7,889 nucleotides of DNA from NCBI GenBank assembly GCA_021781255.1, contig JAJXXG010000792.1, forward strand, positions 1 through 7,889, read 5' to 3'. The notes under the pieces were generated by a model. It saw nothing but the letters and a program-made list of their open reading frames with translations. It searched no databases and was not told the DNA's origin. The position numbers and the translations under genes were made by a program. The stretch is from Acidobacteriota bacterium (GTDB taxonomy: Bacteria > Acidobacteriota > Terriglobia > Terriglobales > Acidobacteriaceae). Shown one piece after another: positions 5,232-7,889 of this stretch (its first letter is position 1; each line of letters starts with the position of its first letter).

Positions 5232-6791
5232 ATGCTCTATAAAACGCTCAGTGCTGCTGTCTACGGAATTGATGCCAACCTCATCGACGTCGAAGTCGAT
5301 TTCTCCGGTACGGTCTCCGACCAGGACCACTTTCATACCGTCGGCCTGCCCGACGCCGCCGTGCGCGAAAGCCGTGACCGCGTCCGCGCAGCCATCAAAA
5401 ACTCCGGCTACCAGATTCCGCCCACGCACATAACCATCAACCTCGCGCCTGCGGACCTGAAAAAGGAGGGTTCCGGTTTCGATCTTCCCATCGCCGTCGG
5501 CATCCTCGGCGCATACGGCGCGCTTACCATCGGTGACGCAACCCGCTTCCTCATGGTCGGCGAGCTCGGTCTCGACGGCAGTGTCCGCGCCGTGCCCGGC
5601 ATGCTTCCCGTCGCCATCCTCGCCCGCGAAAAAGGCATTCCCAATCTCGTCCTTCCCGCCGCAAATGCCGCGGAGGCCGCCGTCGTCGAGGGCGTCAACG
5701 TTTTCCCCGTCTCCTCGCTCAGTGACGTGATTGATCTGCTCAACACAACCATCGTCGGCCAGGTGCAGCGTGAGCCCTTCAAAGTCTCCACTGAAGCGCT
5801 TCTTGGCGAGCTTCAGCACTTCCTCGTCGACTTCAAGGACGTCCGCGGCCAGCTCACCGCCAAGCGCGCGCTTGAAGTCGCCGCCGCCGGCAGCCACAAC
5901 ATCCTCATGATTGGCCCGCCCGGCTCCGGCAAAACCATGCTTGCCAAGCGGCTGCCTTCCATCCTTGCGCCGCTCACCTTCGATGAAGCCCTCGAAACCA
6001 CCAAAATCCACTCCGTCGCCGGCGTCCTTGACTCCGCAGCCGGCCTCGTCACGCAGCGGCCCTTCCGCTCGCCGCACCACACCATCTCGGATGCAGGCCT
6101 CATCGGCGGCGGCATCGTCCCTCGCCCCGGCGAGGTCTCGCTCGCCCACAACGGCCTGCTCTTCCTCGACGAGCTTCCCGAGTTCCCGCGCAACGTCCTC
6201 GAAGTCATGCGCCAGCCTCTTGAAGACCATTCGGTCACCATCGCCCGCGCCTCCATGTCGCTCAGCTTTCCCTCGCGTTTCATGCTCGCCGCCGCCATGA
6301 ATCCCTGCCCCTGCGGCTATTTCAATGACAAGTCGCGCGAGTGCCTCTGCACGCCGCCCATGATCCAGCGCTACATCGCCAAAATCTCCGGCCCACTGCT
6401 CGACCGCATCGACATTCACATCGAAGTTCCTGCCGTGCAGTACAAGGAACTCCGCGGCAATGCTGCCGCCGAGGGCTCCGCCGAAATTCGCGACCGCGTC
6501 CTAGCCGCACGTGAACGCCAGCGCGAACGCTTCAAAAAGCATGGCGAAAAAATCTATTCCAACGCCCAGATGTCCACCCGCCAGATTCGCGCCTACTGCG
6601 AGCTCGGTCCCGACGCCGAACGTCTGCTTGAGCGCGCCATGCAGCAGCAGGGACTTACCGCCCGCGCCCATGACCGCATTCTCAAGGTCGCCCGCACCGT
6701 CGCCGATCTCGCCGGTGCCGAAGCCCTTGAAGTCGGCCACTTGGCCGAGGCCATCCAGTACCGCACTCTGGACCGAAGCTACTGGGCCTAG
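5232..6791 (+). CDS. comM: ComM/YifB family AAA+ ATPase (magnesium-chelatase-like)
   Basis: A 519-residue protein. In naturally transformable bacteria ComM is a hexameric helicase that promotes branch migration while incoming DNA is integrated; the family also occurs where competence is unproven. The N-terminal region (about 1-180) is the Lon-protease/S5-like ChlI domain, with [39 protein letters not shown] and [14 protein letters not shown]. Walker A GPPGSGKT is at 228-235, Walker B LLFLDE at 309-314, and the [13 protein letters not shown] loop lies between them. A Cys cluster, CPCGYFN...CLC (359-373), follows, as usual in the family. The C-terminal domain carries STRQIRAYC and [19 protein letters not shown] (about 475-495). 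Length and motifs are complete. No Shine-Dalgarno site is obvious before the ATG at 5232, and there is no better start nearby. It is divergent from DUF2203. Confidence 0.95.
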   Translation: MLYKTLSAAVYGIDANLIDVEVDFSGTVSDQDHFHTVGLPDAAVRESRDRVRAAIKNSGYQIPPTHITINLAPADLKKEGSGFDLPIAVGILGAYGALTIGDATRFLMVGELGLDGSVRAVPGMLPVAILAREKGIPNLVLPAANAAEAAVVEGVNVFPVSSLSDVIDLLNTTIVGQVQREPFKVSTEALLGELQHFLVDFKDVRGQLTAKRALEVAAAGSHNILMIGPPGSGKTMLAKRLPSILAPLTFDEALETTKIHSVAGVLDSAAGLVTQRPFRSPHHTISDAGLIGGGIVPRPGEVSLAHNGLLFLDELPEFPRNVLEVMRQPLEDHSVTIARASMSLSFPSRFMLAAAMNPCPCGYFNDKSRECLCTPPMIQRYIAKISGPLLDRIDIHIEVPAVQYKELRGNAAAEGSAEIRDRVLAARERQRERFKKHGEKIYSNAQMSTRQIRAYCELGPDAERLLERAMQQQGLTARAHDRILKVARTVADLAGAEALEVGHLAEAIQYRTLDRSYWA

Positions 6792-6856
6792 AGGTTTCCA
6801 CACCCACTTCCCATTTGCTCGACCCGTGCCCTTGAGCTGCTGAAAATGAAGATGTT

Positions 6857-6878
6857 ATGCGATAAACTTTCGCATTTT
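6857..6878 (+). terminator. Possible weak terminator of comM
   Basis: ATGCGA (6857-6862) pairs with TCGCAT (6870-6875), with a 7-base loop and TTT following (part of a TTTT). It lies 66 bases after the comM stop. The stem is short and AT-containing, so efficiency is uncertain. Confidence 0.35.
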
Positions 6879-6919
6879 GAAAGTGCCCGGGAAGTCACCC
6901 GATTCCATCGAAATATGTA

Positions 6920-6946
6920 TTGACCTCGATTCCATCCCGTTATAAA
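6920..6946 (+). promoter_or_regulatory. Sigma-70-like promoter for the structured RNA
   Basis: TTGACC (6920-6925) and TATAAA (6941-6946) lie 15 bases apart, a short but usable spacing. Predicted initiation falls on the AGGG at 6951-6954, which is also the 5' arm of the RNA's closing stem. A 10-bp direct repeat CGATTCCATC occurs at 6900-6909 and 6927-6936, the second copy inside the spacer. Confidence 0.5.
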
Positions 6947-6950
6947 GTCA

Positions 6951-7171
6951 AGGGTGCTATCCAGAAGGGTAGGTTGCACTGCGCAATCGTGCGTTTGCCC
7001 TCTAAGTCCCTCATCAACCTGGAGCAGATGCTCATAGCTTGGTGTAGCGGTGTGTGAGGTTTGCACACCGGAACGGGAAGAGTGAACGCCTGGATTCCCT
7101 CAGCGATCGTTCTGTTCGCTGAATAAGCACAAATCCATTCCCTTGCAGGCACAAGTACTGCAAGATTTTTT
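6951..7171 (+). ncRNA. Predicted structured non-coding RNA (or long leader) between comM and rpoZ
   Basis: No coding frame here is convincing, but the sequence folds compactly. Closing stem: AGGG (6951-6954) with CCCT (7097-7100), and ATCCAG (6959-6964) with CTGGAT (7090-7095). Immediately inside: GCGTT (6991-6995) with AACGC (7085-7089), CTCT (7000-7003) with AGAG (7079-7082), and TCCC (7007-7010) with GGGA (7075-7078). Apical hairpins: GAGC-AGAT-GCTC (7022-7033) and a 7-bp stem CGGTGTG (7048-7054) with CACACCG (7064-7070). Downstream: CAGCGA (7101-7106) with TCGCTG (7116-7121), then an intrinsic terminator. A promoter precedes it. Length, about 220 bases, is in the range of 6S-type regulatory RNAs, but I do not recognise a 6S, SRP, tmRNA or RNase P signature. 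The named acidobacterial RNA motifs (Acido-1, Acido-Lenti-1) are alternatives I cannot test. It may instead be an attenuated rpoZ leader. Confidence 0.5.
7142..7171 (+). terminator. Intrinsic terminator ending the structured RNA, upstream of rpoZ
   Basis: CTTGCAG (7142-7148) and CTGCAAG (7158-7164) pair perfectly over 7 bp with a 9-base loop, followed by A and six T (7166-7171). This is the cleanest terminator in the window. It stands 140 bases before the rpoZ start with no annotated gene just upstream, so it must end a non-coding transcript or act as an attenuator. Confidence 0.8.
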
Positions 7172-7173
7172 AG

Positions 7174-7264
7174 AACTCGGCACGAGTTTTGTGCGTCTAA
7201 GGGATTGGGAGCTGGCCATTGGCCCAGACCAGCGATTGTAGGGTGCCAGCCGCACCACCGGTGC
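7174..7264 (+). promoter_or_regulatory. Structured 5' leader of rpoZ with alternative hairpins
   Basis: AACTCG (7174-7179) pairs with CGAGTT (7183-7188), followed by TT. GCTGG near 7211 can pair with CCAGC near 7230. GGTGC (7242-7246) can pair with GCACC (7252-7256), which can alternatively pair with a second GGTGC (7260-7264); the two choices exclude each other. Such exclusive pairings are typical of regulated leaders, but short stems can arise by chance. Confidence 0.35.
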
Positions 7265-7310
7265 CAAGCAGTACCTGTGGGCGTTGGATTTTTGGAAGGA
7301 GATTTTCCGA

Positions 7311-7532
7311 ATGCGTTCTGATTTGGTTTTTGGGGCACTCTCTCATGTGTCCAACCGTTACCAGCTGTGCCAGTTGGCGAGCAAAGCGACTCGCAAGCTG
7401 CACAAGCCGAATACCCGTCTGCAGGACACCACCAACGAGGTGCTGGATCGCTTCCGCACCACAAACCCCGGTTCTGTGCTGCCGGTTTCCGCAGCCGTTG
7501 AGCATCAGGTGGAAGCCCGTCGGGCTGCCTGA
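7311..7532 (+). CDS. rpoZ: DNA-directed RNA polymerase subunit omega
   Basis: A 73-residue protein. Omega binds the beta-prime subunit and helps assemble and stabilise core RNA polymerase. The family core is visible: VSNRYQLCQLASKATRKLH (about 12-30, matching the N-R-F/Y-x-L ... A-x-x-R helix of omega), then a linker and DTTNEVLDRF (about 37-46), equivalent to the helix that contains T-x-x-A/VL in other omegas. The length is typical. AAGGAG (7296-7301) lies 9 bases before the ATG at 7311. An in-frame TTG at 7284 would overlap this ribosome site and add unconserved residues, so it is rejected. Codon use is more mixed than in the neighbouring genes. It lies upstream of rho in the same direction, 233 bases away with a hairpin between, so probably a separate transcript. 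Confidence 0.87.
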   Translation: MRSDLVFGALSHVSNRYQLCQLASKATRKLHKPNTRLQDTTNEVLDRFRTTNPGSVLPVSAAVEHQVEARRAA

Positions 7533-7586
7533 CGCCTCGCCCGGGCGCAAAGCGTTCCATGTTTCATAAAGCTCTCAAAAATAATG

Positions 7587-7612
7587 GGGCTGCCTCCTGA
7601 GGCGGCCCTGGT
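7587..7612 (+). terminator. Likely terminator hairpin after rpoZ
   Basis: GGGCTGCCTC (7587-7596) pairs with GAGGCGGCCC (7599-7608), 10 bp with one G-T pair. The stem is strong and preceded by an A-rich run (7577-7584), but only a short, interrupted T stretch follows. It lies 54 bases after the rpoZ stop. Confidence 0.55.
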
Positions 7613-7656
7613 TCCATCTCCACTTCCGGTTCTCGTAACTCTCCCGGGAAATGCTC

Positions 7657-7686
7657 TCGACACGAGCCTTGCCCGCCGCTTACGAT
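7657..7686 (+). promoter_or_regulatory. Candidate promoter of rho
   Basis: TCGACA (7657-7662) and TACGAT (7681-7686) lie 18 bases apart, resembling sigma-70 boxes. Initiation would fall near 7693, giving a leader of about 70 bases before the rho ATG. Confidence 0.35.
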
Positions 7687-7765
7687 GATTCCCGCCTAAC
7701 CATTCCCTGAGCAACTCCCCTCTCGGAACTCCCTTCATTTCCATCCCACCCGATCGCAGGTAATC

Positions 7766-7889
7766 ATGACAATCGCAGAACTGAAAGAAAAGAACATCAC
7801 AGAACTCAGCCGCATTGCGCGTACCCTCGAAATTCCCGGTACCAGCGGTCTTCGCAAGCAGGATCTCATCTTCAAGATCCTACAGGCGC
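7766..7889 (+). CDS. rho: Transcription termination factor Rho, N-terminal fragment (3' end outside window)
   Basis: Forty-one complete codons are visible before the right edge. The sequence MTIAELKEKNITELSRIA followed by GLRKQDLIFKILQA is the Rho N-terminal helical domain: in characterised Rho proteins the R/K-KQDxIFxIL motif is almost invariant. Full-length Rho is a hexameric RNA-dependent ATPase that ends transcription at C-rich, untranslated RNA. The RNA-binding and ATPase domains lie beyond the window. The ATG at 7766 is preceded by CAGG about 5 bases away, a modest ribosome site. The leader (about 7613-7765) contains no gene. In several bacteria rho regulates itself by attenuation in its leader; nothing here proves that. 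Confidence 0.88.
   Translation, partial: MTIAELKEKNITELSRIARTLEIPGTSGLRKQDLIFKILQA

Noticed and set aside
5100..6419. A 439-codon open frame on the minus strand antisense to comM
   Set aside because: It mirrors the strongly conserved comM in a GC-rich genome. Its translation is low-complexity Gly/Asp/Glu/Ala-rich with no recognisable domain.
6951..7171. tmRNA, SRP RNA or RNase P RNA
   Set aside because: None of the conserved core motifs of these RNAs is visible, and RNase P RNA would be far longer.
6940..7560. A 206-codon minus-strand frame opposite rpoZ and the structured RNA
   Set aside because: Trp/Pro/Cys/Arg-rich shadow with no domain; it would run through the terminator and rpoZ.

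Overview
The window looks like the chromosome of an acidobacterium of the Terriglobia / Acidobacteriaceae type. This rests on C-rich third codon positions, a secreted protein family I know mainly from that group, an RpoZ sequence of acidobacterial character, and spacers filled with hairpin repeats of a kind I associate with these genomes. The placement is from memory of families, not a search.

Layout, left to right. Positions 1-153 are the 3' end of a rightward gene, closed by a strong hairpin terminator. A leftward rlpA (233-760) faces it. A 398-base divergent spacer with several dyads separates rlpA from a rightward secreted protein of unknown function (1159-1743). Then comes a 350-base spacer with a long terminator-like hairpin and a two-hairpin repeat element. 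An orphan T4-type (GH24) lysozyme follows (2094-2552). Positions 2553-3286 carry no gene I believe but hold at least four repeat-like elements. A leftward lipoprotein with a predicted beta-propeller (3287-4438) and a leftward DUF2203 gene (4650-5090) come next. comM/yifB (5232-6791) is divergent from DUF2203. A 519-base gap follows that holds a predicted structured RNA (about 6951-7171) with its own promoter and terminator. The window ends with rpoZ (7311-7532) and the start of rho (7766 to the edge).

The genes do not form one pathway. There are two loose themes: cell-wall turnover (RlpA-like protein, GH24 lysozyme) and core transcription (omega subunit, Rho). comM acts in recombination of transforming DNA.

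I see no defence island, CRISPR array, toxin-antitoxin pair or transposase. The best candidate for something undescribed is the structured RNA between comM and rpoZ: a plausible sigma-70 promoter overlapped by a 10-bp direct repeat, a multi-stem fold closed by pairing of its two ends, and a textbook T-run terminator. Second is the RlpA homologue with glutamine at the position of the catalytic histidine.
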